From Candidatus Poribacteria bacterium (GTDB lineage Bacteria > Poribacteria > WGA-4E > WGA-3G), in contig VXXH01000816.1 in the NCBI GenBank assembly GCA_009835515.1, positions 1-7,356 on the forward strand: a stretch of 7,356 nucleotides of DNA, read 5' to 3'. The first letter of the stretch is position 1. Every line of letters begins with the position of its first letter. This document shows positions 1-6,132 of this stretch, piece by piece. Made by a program: the position numbers and the translations under genes. The notes under the pieces are model-generated. The model saw only the letters and a list, made by a program, of their open reading frames with translations. It searched no databases and was not told where the DNA came from.

Positions 1-16
1 ATATATAAAAGTCCCC

Positions 17-913
17 ATGAAAAGTCAAGGGTTTTGGAGGTTATTCAGTTTAGTGAGAGAAAAAAAGGTGGAAAACCCTATCCACGGTTTGGCTGTCCAC
101 GGCGTAACGAAACATTTTTACCGGACTAAGCGGACGAAGAATAAACTTCGTTTTTATCAAAAGATTTTCAACTTTTTCAAGCGAGAGAAAGAGGTCATCC
201 GCGCAGTTGACGACATCTCACTGGAAGTTGGCATCGGCGAAATCTATGGGATTCTCGGTGCAAATGGTTCAGGAAAATCGACGCTGATTCGCCTAATTTC
301 GACGTTACTTCTACCTGATGCTGGAAGTATTCACGTCTTCGGAGATGATGTTGTAACACATAGTCTGAAAGTGAGACAAGTGATGAACCGCGTCTCTGTT
401 GAAGCCTCCTTCTTTAAACGGCTCTCTTCAGCAGAAAACCTCATTTATGCCGCCCGTCTCTATGGTATCACTGCCGCGGAAGCCGAGCGCAAAGCAAAAC
501 GGATTTTAGAAAAGCTCGGCTTTGATGCGGACCGGATGGACGAGGAGATGGAGCAGCTATCGCGCGGCATGCAACAGAAAGTTGCGATTGCACGTGCGCT
601 GCTGACAACGCCAATGCTCCTCCTGCTCGATGAACCGACAACCGGGCTTGATCCGAAATCTAAGCGCGATGTGCAAGCCTTTATTGAGGAGATCCGTCAA
701 GAGCGGAATGCTGTCATTGTGTTGACGACACACGATATGGTGGAAGCTGAAAAGCTGTGCGATAAGATCGCAATTATTGATAAAGGGCGGTTTATCGCGG
801 AGGGAACTGTTGAAGAACTCATCGCTAATACGCCATCAGAGAACGGTGCCCCTACGACGCTGGAAGATGTCTTTATCGCGTTGACCGGTAAACAGATTGA
901 GGAGGACGAATAA
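17..913 (+). CDS. ABC transporter ATP-binding protein (ABC-2 exporter type)
   Basis: This is the cytoplasmic ATPase that should drive the permease encoded immediately downstream; the substrate is unknown. Visible motifs are Walker A GANGSGKST (residues 81-89), signature LSRGMQQK (181-188), Walker B LLLLDEP (201-207), the D-loop GLD (210-212) and the H-loop histidine H239. The length of 298 aa is normal for ABC-2 ATPases such as the DrrA/NatA type. A basic stretch (about residues 36-60) is inserted between the first strand and the AVDDIS strand. The usual Q-loop glutamine is not obvious: the segment reads RVSVEASFF (125-133), with E129 near the expected place. The ATG at 17 is used here, but no Shine-Dalgarno is visible in the 16 bases before it. 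GGAGG at 36-40 lies before in-frame GTG codons at 53 and 68, so the protein may start 12 or 17 residues later. The family call is secure; the start is not. Confidence 0.93.
   Translation: MKSQGFWRLFSLVREKKVENPIHGLAVHGVTKHFYRTKRTKNKLRFYQKIFNFFKREKEVIRAVDDISLEVGIGEIYGILGANGSGKSTLIRLISTLLLPDAGSIHVFGDDVVTHSLKVRQVMNRVSVEASFFKRLSSAENLIYAARLYGITAAEAERKAKRILEKLGFDADRMDEEMEQLSRGMQQKVAIARALLTTPMLLLLDEPTTGLDPKSKRDVQAFIEEIRQERNAVIVLTTHDMVEAEKLCDKIAIIDKGRFIAEGTVEELIANTPSENGAPTTLEDVFIALTGKQIEEDE
36..40 (+). promoter_or_regulatory. Possible internal ribosome binding site GGAGG
   Basis: GGAGG lies inside the 5' end of the ATPase reading frame. It is 12 nt before an in-frame GTG at 53 and 27 nt before another at 68. 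The 12-nt spacing is longer than ideal, so this is only an alternative start signal. It is listed because the upstream ATG has no visible ribosome binding site. Confidence 0.3.
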
Positions 914-916
914 GTA

Positions 917-1723
917 GTGCTGAGTCTTCTACGCGAAACTATTGTTTCCTATGCGTTCATTGAACGCAATTTCAATCTGTTGAAGCGGTATCTGAGTTGG
1001 GAAATACTCTTTTTCAGTTATTCTATTGTCAACGCCTTAACAATCGGCTTGATTATGGTAGGACGTGGCAGCAGTAAAGATGTGCTTTATCTCGTGATTG
1101 GCGCATTAATCTGGGGGTTCCTCTCGATTATGATGCGCGAGGTCAGCGACGCGATTACGTGGGAACGGTGGGAAGGCACGATTGAGTATACCTTTATGGC
1201 ACCGATCTACCGGATCACGCATCTCGTCGGGTCTTGCTTCTTTGCGATCCTATATGGACTCTTGCGAACCGGTCTGGTATTGGCGATAATGCCGCTCTTT
1301 TTCGGTGAGCACATCGACTTAAGAAACGCGAATTGGCTGACAATGGCGGTCACTGTTGCCATCTCAAGCCTCTCTTTCATCGGTATCGGTCTGATGGCAG
1401 CGATTTTCCCCTTACTCTCGCCAGAAAAGCGACAAGCCGCAACGGGTATCATCCAATCTATGCTGTTATTGGTTTCCGGTATCTACTATGAAATTGAGGT
1501 GTTACCGGTATGGCTTCAACCGATTTCCAAAATTTCGCCTGCGACCTATACGCTCAAATCCATTCGTGCCGCGATGCTTGATAATGCATCGGTTGAGAGT
1601 CAGTTAGGGAATCTGTTTCTATTACTCATCATCGGTGTGCTGCTCATCCCACTCGGATTTTGGGTTTTCCATCTCGGTGAGAAGTACGCGAAGCGCGTGG
1701 GGCGGTTAAAGCGGAGCGGGTAG
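917..1723 (+). CDS. ABC-2 type transporter permease
   Basis: This is an inner-membrane permease that should pair with the ATPase just upstream to form an exporter; the substrate cannot be told. The 268-aa protein has six hydrophobic segments at about residues 28-48, 56-73, 105-128, 140-165, 175-192 and 232-252. Between the second and third lies ERWEGTIEYTFMAPIYR (83-99), the E-R-x-x-G-T-x-E...P segment typical of the ABC-2 membrane family (Pfam ABC2_membrane, PF01061), which contacts the ATPase. The C-terminus is basic (KYAKRVGRLKRSG), as expected for a cytoplasmic tail. The start is GTG at 917, only 3 nt after the ATPase stop, with GGAGGA at 901-906 giving a 10-nt spacing. This arrangement implies one transcript and coupled translation. 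The family call is firm. Confidence 0.92.
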   Translation: MLSLLRETIVSYAFIERNFNLLKRYLSWEILFFSYSIVNALTIGLIMVGRGSSKDVLYLVIGALIWGFLSIMMREVSDAITWERWEGTIEYTFMAPIYRITHLVGSCFFAILYGLLRTGLVLAIMPLFFGEHIDLRNANWLTMAVTVAISSLSFIGIGLMAAIFPLLSPEKRQAATGIIQSMLLLVSGIYYEIEVLPVWLQPISKISPATYTLKSIRAAMLDNASVESQLGNLFLLLIIGVLLIPLGFWVFHLGEKYAKRVGRLKRSG

Positions 1724-1808
1724 GTTGTTATATCCGCTTTGCATTTAAATCTCAGGGTGCAATTTCAGACCTTACCAGTAAATATAACTATCTAACACGG
1801 AGGCGTGA
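1724..1808 (+). promoter_or_regulatory. Short intergenic gap with strong RBS for the protease gene
   Basis: This 85-nt gap separates the permease from the protease gene. GGAGG at 1799-1803 sits 5 nt before the ATG at 1809, a strong ribosome binding site that fixes the protease start. TATAAC at 1783-1788 resembles a -10 box, but no matching -35 box lies 16-18 nt upstream. No hairpin plus T-run terminator is visible. Read-through from the ABC operon is therefore possible. Confidence 0.6.
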
Positions 1809-4800
1809 ATGTCAGGATATTATAGATCCCCAACAATATGTCAAGATACTATTGTTTTTGTATGTGAAGATGATTTATGGACAGTGCCAGTTGAAGGCGG
1901 TGTCGCGCGGCGGCTCACGTCGAATCTCGGTCTTGCGGGTTCACCGCGCTTATCACCGGATTGTGAATTGCTCGCTTTTTCAGGACGTGAAGAGGGACCG
2001 TCAGAGGTATATATCATGCCTGCGCTTGGCGGTGAAGCAAAACGGCTTACCTATCAAGGGAGTAATGTGTCTGTTGTCGGTTGGGATGCTAATGGGAAGG
2101 ATATTCTCTATTCAAGCGGCGCGGGGTTAGCATTTGACCCGTGGATATGGAAAGTTAGTTCGGACGGCGGAGAACCAGAACGCCTACCGTACGGTCCCGC
2201 AAACCACATCGATTTTGGCGATACCGGCGGTGTTGTTCTCGGTAGGTTGACGCGGGAACCCGCACGCTGGAAACGCTATCGCGGCGGTACGGCAGGTCAA
2301 CTCTGGATAGATATTGAAGGGGATGGACAATTTCAGCCCCTCAATCCTGTGGACAGTAATTTCACGACACCGATGTGGATCGGTGAACGGATCTATTTTA
2401 TTTCTGACCATGAGGGTGTTGGGAATATCTATTCCTGTCTGCCTACCGGTGAGGATATTCAACGCCACACGCATCAAGATACCTACTACTGCCGTTTGGC
2501 GCAAACGGATGGAACCCGTATTGTCTATCACGCTGGCGCGGACCTGTTTGTTTATGATCTTGAGAATGACACTGAAACCCACGTTGATGTTGAGTTCCGA
2601 AGCCCGCGCATCCAGCGACAACGAAAGTTCGTCAACGCATCCGCGTATCTACAAGAGTTCGCACCAGCACCAGACGGGCATGCGTTAGCAGTAACAGTCC
2701 GCGGTAAACCCTTTACAATGGCAAATTGGGAAGGGGCGGTCCTTCAGCATGGTGAGCGTGATGGTGCACGCTATCGCTTCACACAGTGGCTTAACGACGG
2801 TAAACGTCTTGTCACTATCTCAGATGCTGGCGGTGAAGAGGCACTTGAGATTCACACACGCGATGGCAGTGCTGATGTCGTCCGCCTTGACGCGCTTGAC
2901 ATCGGACATGTCCGGGAACTTTCGGTTTCTCCACAAACTGAAAGTGATGAAAATGACACTGTGCTTCTCGTTAACCACCGTTTTGAACTTTTGCACATTG
3001 ATTTAAAGACACACGAACTCCGTACGCTTGACAAAGGTCATTATCAAAGCATTCGAGGTGCGTCTTGGTCGCCTGATGGTAAGTGGTGCGCCTATAGTTT
3101 CGCACCAACAGAGACGACCCGCTCAATAAAACTCTGCAAGATTGAAACGGGTGAGACATGGCTCGTCACTGAACCTGAATTCAGCGATTTCGCACCTGCC
3201 TGGGATCCGGACGGGAAATATCTCTATTTTCTCTCCTATCGGGAATTCAATCCGGTTTACGATGCTCTCCACTTTGATCTCGGTTTTCCTACGGCGATGC
3301 GTCCCTTGTTAATAACTTTGCAGGAGACTTTAGGGAATCCATTCGTGCCGGAACCCCGTCCGCTTGAGGAGGAGAAGGAAGATAAGGACAAAGAGGGTGA
3401 GGAGGAAAAGCAGGATGATGGTGATAAGGCATCTGACGAGAAATCTGAGAAGAAGAAGGATAAGCCTGAACCGATCACCATAGATGTAGAAGGGATTTCA
3501 CAACGTGTCGTCGCCTTCCCGTATCCACGTGGACGTTATGGACAGATTGCCGGTATTGAAGGCAAAGTGATTTTTACCGCGTTTCCGGGAGAAGATACAC
3601 CGCCCAGTAGCGATAGCGGTGATGGACCCAGAGGCACACTTCACGTCTACGACTTCAAGGAACAGAAGAAGGATACGCTTGTTTCCGGTATTGACGGTTT
3701 TCGCCTCTCACGCGACGCTAAGACGCTCGCTTATGTAGCCGGGAACCGTTTGCGTGTTATCAGGGCTGGCAAGAAAGTTGAGAAATCCGAAAGTAGAGGT
3801 GGATCGAGCCGGCAAACGGGGTGGATCGACCTCAATCGTATCAAAGCCTCCGTTGTGCCTACAGCCGAGTGGCACCAGATGTATCGAGAGGCATGGCGAC
3901 TCCAGCGCGATTTCTTCTGGACAGAGGATATGTCGGGTGTGGATTGGGAGCATGTGTATCAGCGGTATCTGCCGCTCCTCAACCGGATCGCGACGCGCGG
4001 TGAGTTTTCGGACCTAATGTGGGAGATGCAGGGTGAACTTGGCACTTCACATGCGTATGAGATGGGCGGTGATTACCGGAGTTCACCGAACTATGCGCAG
4101 GGCTTTCTCGGTGCCGACTTTGCCTACGATGCGGAGAGCAATGGGTATCGTATCACACACATTCCACGTGGCGATGGTTGGGAAGCGTCGAAGGATTCGC
4201 CACTCAACGCACCGGGCGTTAATGTCCGTAAAGGCGATATTCTGCTTGCGATCGGGGGGCAACGTGTCAGCGAAACCGTTTCGCCGGGTGAGCTGCTCGT
4301 GAGTCTCGCGAATCAGGAAGTCCAAGCGACATTCCAAAATGTGGAAGATGGCGAAAAACAGGTCGTGACGCTCAAAGTGCTCGGCGGTGAGCACGAGCTA
4401 CGTTATCGTGAGTGGGTGTCACAAAATCGACGATATGTCCACGAAAAGACGGACGGTAAAGTCGGGTATGTCCATATTCCTGACATGGGGCGGCGTGGGT
4501 ATGCGGAGTTTCACCGCGGTTTTCTCACAGAGGTGAGTTATCCGGGTCTGTTGGTTGACGTGCGTTACAATGGCGGTGGGCATGTCTCGCAACTCCTTTT
4601 AGAGAAGTTGTCTCGGCGGCGGATTGGGTATGACGTGCCGCGTTGGGGTACGCCGCATCCGTATCCAGATGCTTCTGTCTTAGGTCCGATTGTGGCTGTC
4701 ACCAATGAAAACGCTGGCTCCGATGGCGATATTTTCTCGCACTGTTTCAAGTTGATGGAGTTAGGATTGCTCATCGGAAAACGGACATGGGGCGGTGTTA

Positions 4801-5081
4801 TCGGTATTTCGCCGCATCAGGCGTTTGTGGATAGAGGCGGTACGACGCAACCGGAGTATTCTTTTTGGTTCGTTGATGTCGGTTGGAGCGTTGAGAACTA
4901 CGGCACGGATCCGGATATTGAGGTAGATTATCGTCCACAGGACTATATCACTGATGCCGATCCGCAGCTCGACCGCGCGATTGAAGAACTTCTCCGACAG
5001 ATGGAGGAGAATCCGCCCGAACTCCCCGATTTCGGTGAGCGTCCACGCTTAACGTTGCCAACCTTACCGAAAGCGGAATAG
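1809..5081 (+). CDS. Tricorn-like S41 family serine protease
   Basis: This is a large cytoplasmic protease of the Tricorn type, expected to cut oligopeptides and, in Thermoplasma, working downstream of the proteasome. The 1090-aa length compares with about 1070 for archaeal Tricorn. No signal peptide is present. By comparison, the domains in order are: six-bladed propeller (about 1-310), seven-bladed propeller (about 320-670, with SPDG and DPDG repeat turns at 421-424 and 466-469), helical C1 domain (about 680-755), PDZ domain (about 765-857, GVNVRKGDILLAIGG) and C2 catalytic domain (about 860-1065). The Tricorn tetrad S745/H746/S965/E1023 aligns with S747 and H748 (GTSHAY), S971 (NENAGSDGD) and E1029 (VENYGTDPD). 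D942 (RRIGYD) fits the Tricorn aspartate D936 that favours basic P1 residues. DVRYNGGGHVSQ (917-928) is the S41 core motif. A lysine/glutamate-rich insert (about 520-553) lies inside the second propeller. An active enzyme is likely. Confidence 0.95.
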   Translation: MSGYYRSPTICQDTIVFVCEDDLWTVPVEGGVARRLTSNLGLAGSPRLSPDCELLAFSGREEGPSEVYIMPALGGEAKRLTYQGSNVSVVGWDANGKDILYSSGAGLAFDPWIWKVSSDGGEPERLPYGPANHIDFGDTGGVVLGRLTREPARWKRYRGGTAGQLWIDIEGDGQFQPLNPVDSNFTTPMWIGERIYFISDHEGVGNIYSCLPTGEDIQRHTHQDTYYCRLAQTDGTRIVYHAGADLFVYDLENDTETHVDVEFRSPRIQRQRKFVNASAYLQEFAPAPDGHALAVTVRGKPFTMANWEGAVLQHGERDGARYRFTQWLNDGKRLVTISDAGGEEALEIHTRDGSADVVRLDALDIGHVRELSVSPQTESDENDTVLLVNHRFELLHIDLKTHELRTLDKGHYQSIRGASWSPDGKWCAYSFAPTETTRSIKLCKIETGETWLVTEPEFSDFAPAWDPDGKYLYFLSYREFNPVYDALHFDLGFPTAMRPLLITLQETLGNPFVPEPRPLEEEKEDKDKEGEEEKQDDGDKASDEKSEKKKDKPEPITIDVEGISQRVVAFPYPRGRYGQIAGIEGKVIFTAFPGEDTPPSSDSGDGPRGTLHVYDFKEQKKDTLVSGIDGFRLSRDAKTLAYVAGNRLRVIRAGKKVEKSESRGGSSRQTGWIDLNRIKASVVPTAEWHQMYREAWRLQRDFFWTEDMSGVDWEHVYQRYLPLLNRIATRGEFSDLMWEMQGELGTSHAYEMGGDYRSSPNYAQGFLGADFAYDAESNGYRITHIPRGDGWEASKDSPLNAPGVNVRKGDILLAIGGQRVSETVSPGELLVSLANQEVQATFQNVEDGEKQVVTLKVLGGEHELRYREWVSQNRRYVHEKTDGKVGYVHIPDMGRRGYAEFHRGFLTEVSYPGLLVDVRYNGGGHVSQLLLEKLSRRRIGYDVPRWGTPHPYPDASVLGPIVAVTNENAGSDGDIFSHCFKLMELGLLIGKRTWGGVIGISPHQAFVDRGGTTQPEYSFWFVDVGWSVENYGTDPDIEVDYRPQDYITDADPQLDRAIEELLRQMEENPPELPDFGERPRLTLPTLPKAE

Positions 5082-5103
5082 GGAGTGTATCAATAATTTT
5101 GTT

Positions 5104-5144
5104 AGGCGCGCTTTGATGAAGTTTAAGAAAATATTTCGGTAATT
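5104..5144 (+). repeat. Left arm of the inverted repeat
   Basis: This arm begins AGGCGCGCTT and ends with TTCGGTAATT. Both blocks have exact reverse complements in the right arm (5284-5323), separated by 21 nt here and 20 nt there. The intervening bases are AT-rich and match only partly with small gaps. The arm starts 23 nt after the protease stop codon. Confidence 0.7.
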
Positions 5145-5194
5145 CTATATTTTCTCCAGGCCCGGTAGGTTCGGTTTTGCGGTGTACTCACCTG

Positions 5195-5230
5195 CCCCCC
5201 TGATAAGGGGGGATAAAGGGGGGTGTTTTT
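5195..5230 (+). terminator. C6/G6 hairpin with T-run, probable terminator of the protease gene
   Basis: CCCCCC (5195-5200) is followed by two runs of GGGGGG (5207-5212 and 5218-5223). It can pair with either run: a 6-nt TGATAA loop with the first or a 17-nt loop with the second. The second run is followed at once by TGTTTTT (5224-5230), which fits a rho-independent terminator for the + strand transcript of the protease gene. It lies at the centre of the palindromic element, so it may be element structure first and terminator second. Confidence 0.5.
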
Positions 5231-5283
5231 GCTGGGGTGTTTCTTGCGATCTGCATTCCTAACCGCACCGGGCATCGCCAAGA

Positions 5284-5323
5284 AATTACCGAATTAAATT
5301 GTTAATCCTCATTAAGCGCGCCT
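5284..5323 (-). repeat. Right arm of the inverted repeat
   Basis: This is the reverse-complement partner of 5104-5144, running from AATTACCGAA to AAGCGCGCCT. It ends 20 nt before the -35 box of the next gene's promoter, so the element abuts a regulatory region without interrupting it. Confidence 0.7.
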
Positions 5324-5343
5324 TTTTTCAATGCCACAGCCAT

Positions 5344-5372
5344 TTGACATTAATCAACGAGTGTGCTACTAT
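5344..5372 (+). promoter_or_regulatory. Sigma-70 type promoter for the UPF0175 gene
   Basis: A perfect -35 box TTGACA (5344-5349) is followed after exactly 17 nt by TACTAT (5367-5372). TG at 5364-5365, one base before the -10 box, makes it an extended -10. Transcription should begin near 5379, leaving a leader of roughly 19 nt before the ATG at 5398. This is the clearest promoter in the window and should drive the two small antitoxin-like genes. Confidence 0.72.
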
Positions 5373-5397
5373 ATTGAAAATAAGTGAGGTAATCTCT

Positions 5398-5706
5398 ATG
5401 GCAAAAGCAGAAGTTGAAGTCCAATTCACATTTACACTTCCTATTGACGAAAGTCTGTTACAACACAAAAGCGATGCGGAATGTAAGGCGAAAGAGGCTT
5501 TTGTGCTTGAGCTTCTTCGGCACGGGGATATTAGTGCAGGTAGAGCAGCAAAACTCCTTGATATTTCCCGATGGGATCTCTCAGGCTTGATGTCTGAGGC
5601 TGAAATTTCTCCGTTTGCTGAGGTTACTACTGAAGAATTAGCAGCTGAAGTTGAAACTGCTTTGGAGGTTTTGGATAGTCAAGATAATGAAGGTTGTCAC
5701 GCATAG
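5398..5706 (+). CDS. UPF0175 family protein, predicted antitoxin
   Basis: This is a small DNA-binding-type protein of the UPF0175 family (PF03683), generally regarded as the antitoxin partner of DUF3368 PIN-domain toxins. The 102-aa protein has a beta-rich N-terminus (about 5-15), then the family core from AKEAFVLELLRHGDISAGRA (31-50) through AKLLDISRWDLSGLM (51-65), which reads as a helix-turn-helix region. An acidic C-terminal tail follows (79-98). The frame stays open upstream to an ATG at 5299. However, that region lies inside the palindromic element and upstream of the predicted transcription start. GAGG (5386-5389) is 8 nt before the ATG at 5398, so 5398 is chosen. The gene's 3' end overlaps the start of a truncated PIN-like toxin by 20 nt, the usual order for this pair. 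The antitoxin role is inferred from family and context. Confidence 0.85.
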   Translation: MAKAEVEVQFTFTLPIDESLLQHKSDAECKAKEAFVLELLRHGDISAGRAAKLLDISRWDLSGLMSEAEISPFAEVTTEELAAEVETALEVLDSQDNEGCHA

Positions 5707-5788
5707 TACGCCGTTAATTGAACACTCGAAAATCAAGCATCGGAGTATCTCGCTTCTGGGTAGATCAACTCGCGTAATAGACCCATAG
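5687..5788 (+). pseudogene. Truncated DUF3368/PIN-domain toxin remnant
   Basis: A 33-codon frame opens with an ATG inside the last codons of the UPF0175 gene (20-nt overlap) and stops at TAG 5786-5788. Its first 16 residues, MKVVTHSTPLIEHSKI, closely resemble the N-terminus of DUF3368 PIN-type toxins (a V-V-x-x-S/T-x-P-L-I...K-I pattern). These are the standard partners of UPF0175 antitoxins and are normally about 150-170 aa. After residue 16 the sequence (KHRSISLLGR onwards) no longer looks like the family. The nuclease core and its later acidic residues are absent, so a functional toxin cannot be made. No ribosome binding site lies at good distance (GGAGG at 5664-5668 is 18 nt away); translation would depend on coupling. 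The family assignment rests on a short match recalled from memory. Confidence 0.55.
5740..5772 (+). repeat. 33-bp segment similar to part of the acetate kinase gene
   Basis: This stretch matches 6741-6773 at 28 of 33 positions, including 16 identical bases in a row (CTCGCTTCTGGGTAGA at 5749-5764 and 6750-6765). Read in the kinase frame it gives IGVSRFWVDQL against FGVPRFWVEQH. That frame is not the one used by the toxin remnant. It could be a coding fragment inserted when the toxin was lost, or a coincidence. Confidence 0.4.
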
Positions 5789-5802
5789 AAAGGATAACGC
5801 TT

Positions 5803-6132
5803 ATGATACCGACTATAACGAAACTGCTCATAAAAATTGAACAACTTGAGTGGGATTTAGCAGAGGTGAAACAGGAATTAGAAGAACTTCAAGCTCCCAT
5901 CATGAAGGCACTCACACCTGAAGAATTCCAGGTCGCTCGTTTAGCACGGGTCCAGGCACAGAATGAGAGACGGCACCCATCAATTGAAAAGGCACTCGGG
6001 AAATCCGACCCTGATGCTAAAACTCTCACCGCTGAGGAACTTCAGCAGCTTTCTCTTGAGGAGGGGATAAACCCCGAAGACAATCTTTTTAGCAGTGCTA
6101 TTATTGAAGAACGGGAGAGGCGGAGCAAATGA
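5803..6132 (+). CDS. Hypothetical small coiled-coil protein, possible antitoxin
   Basis: I cannot assign a named family. The 109-aa protein starts with a probable coiled coil (about residues 6-32, rich in leucine, glutamate and lysine). A mid-region follows (LTPEEFQVARLARVQAQN, 37-54), then a TAEELQQLSLEEGINPED segment (76-93) and a charged, helical C-terminus ending in ERERRSK. It has no signal peptide or membrane segment and is probably cytoplasmic. GAAAGGA (5788-5794) lies 8 nt before the ATG, a good ribosome binding site. The stop codon overlaps the ATG of the next tiny frame as ATGA (6129-6132), the coupling typical of antitoxin-toxin pairs, and that frame begins like a PIN-domain protein. 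An antitoxin role is inferred from size, charge and this overlap only. It is probably co-transcribed with the UPF0175 gene, 96 nt upstream. Confidence 0.72.
   Translation: MIPTITKLLIKIEQLEWDLAEVKQELEELQAPIMKALTPEEFQVARLARVQAQNERRHPSIEKALGKSDPDAKTLTAEELQQLSLEEGINPEDNLFSSAIIEERERRSK

Larger units (their letters stand above)
5104..5323. mobile_element. MITE-like palindromic intergenic element, 220 bp
   Basis: This non-coding element fills most of the gap between the protease and the UPF0175 gene. Its ends are the 10-bp inverted repeats AGGCGCGCTT (5104-5113) and AAGCGCGCCT (5314-5323). The similarity continues imperfectly inwards for about 40 bp and includes a perfect 10-bp pair, TTCGGTAATT (5135-5144) with AATTACCGAA (5284-5293). 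A further 7-bp pair is GCCCGGT (5160-5166) with ACCGGGC (5267-5273). The spacing between successive arms is similar on both sides (about 30/29 nt, then 25/20 nt), so the whole unit can fold as one long interrupted hairpin. No transposase gene is present and no clear target-site duplication is visible. A miniature inverted-repeat transposable element or a REP-like family is the best reading. Copy number elsewhere cannot be seen from this window. Confidence 0.6.

Noticed and set aside
1760..1788. Possible promoter before the protease gene
   Set aside because: TATAAC resembles a -10 box, but no acceptable -35 box lies at 16-18 nt.
2184..2621. 145-codon open frame on the minus strand inside the protease gene
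   Set aside because: It is antisense to a well-conserved propeller region, with no family resemblance and no start signals.
3257..3481. Serine-rich minus-strand frame
   Set aside because: It is the complement of the lysine/glutamate-rich insert; its serine runs are a by-product of that composition.
5195..5223. CRISPR-like or tandem repeat array from the two G6 units
   Set aside because: There are only two short units with no regular spacers; they fit a hairpin core better.
5095..5335. Target-site duplication flanking the palindromic element
   Set aside because: The flanks share only short T-rich bases, which cannot be told from chance.
5299..5397. Upstream extension of the UPF0175 frame to an ATG at 5299
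   Set aside because: It lies in the palindromic element and upstream of a strong promoter; the family core and ribosome binding site support ATG 5398.
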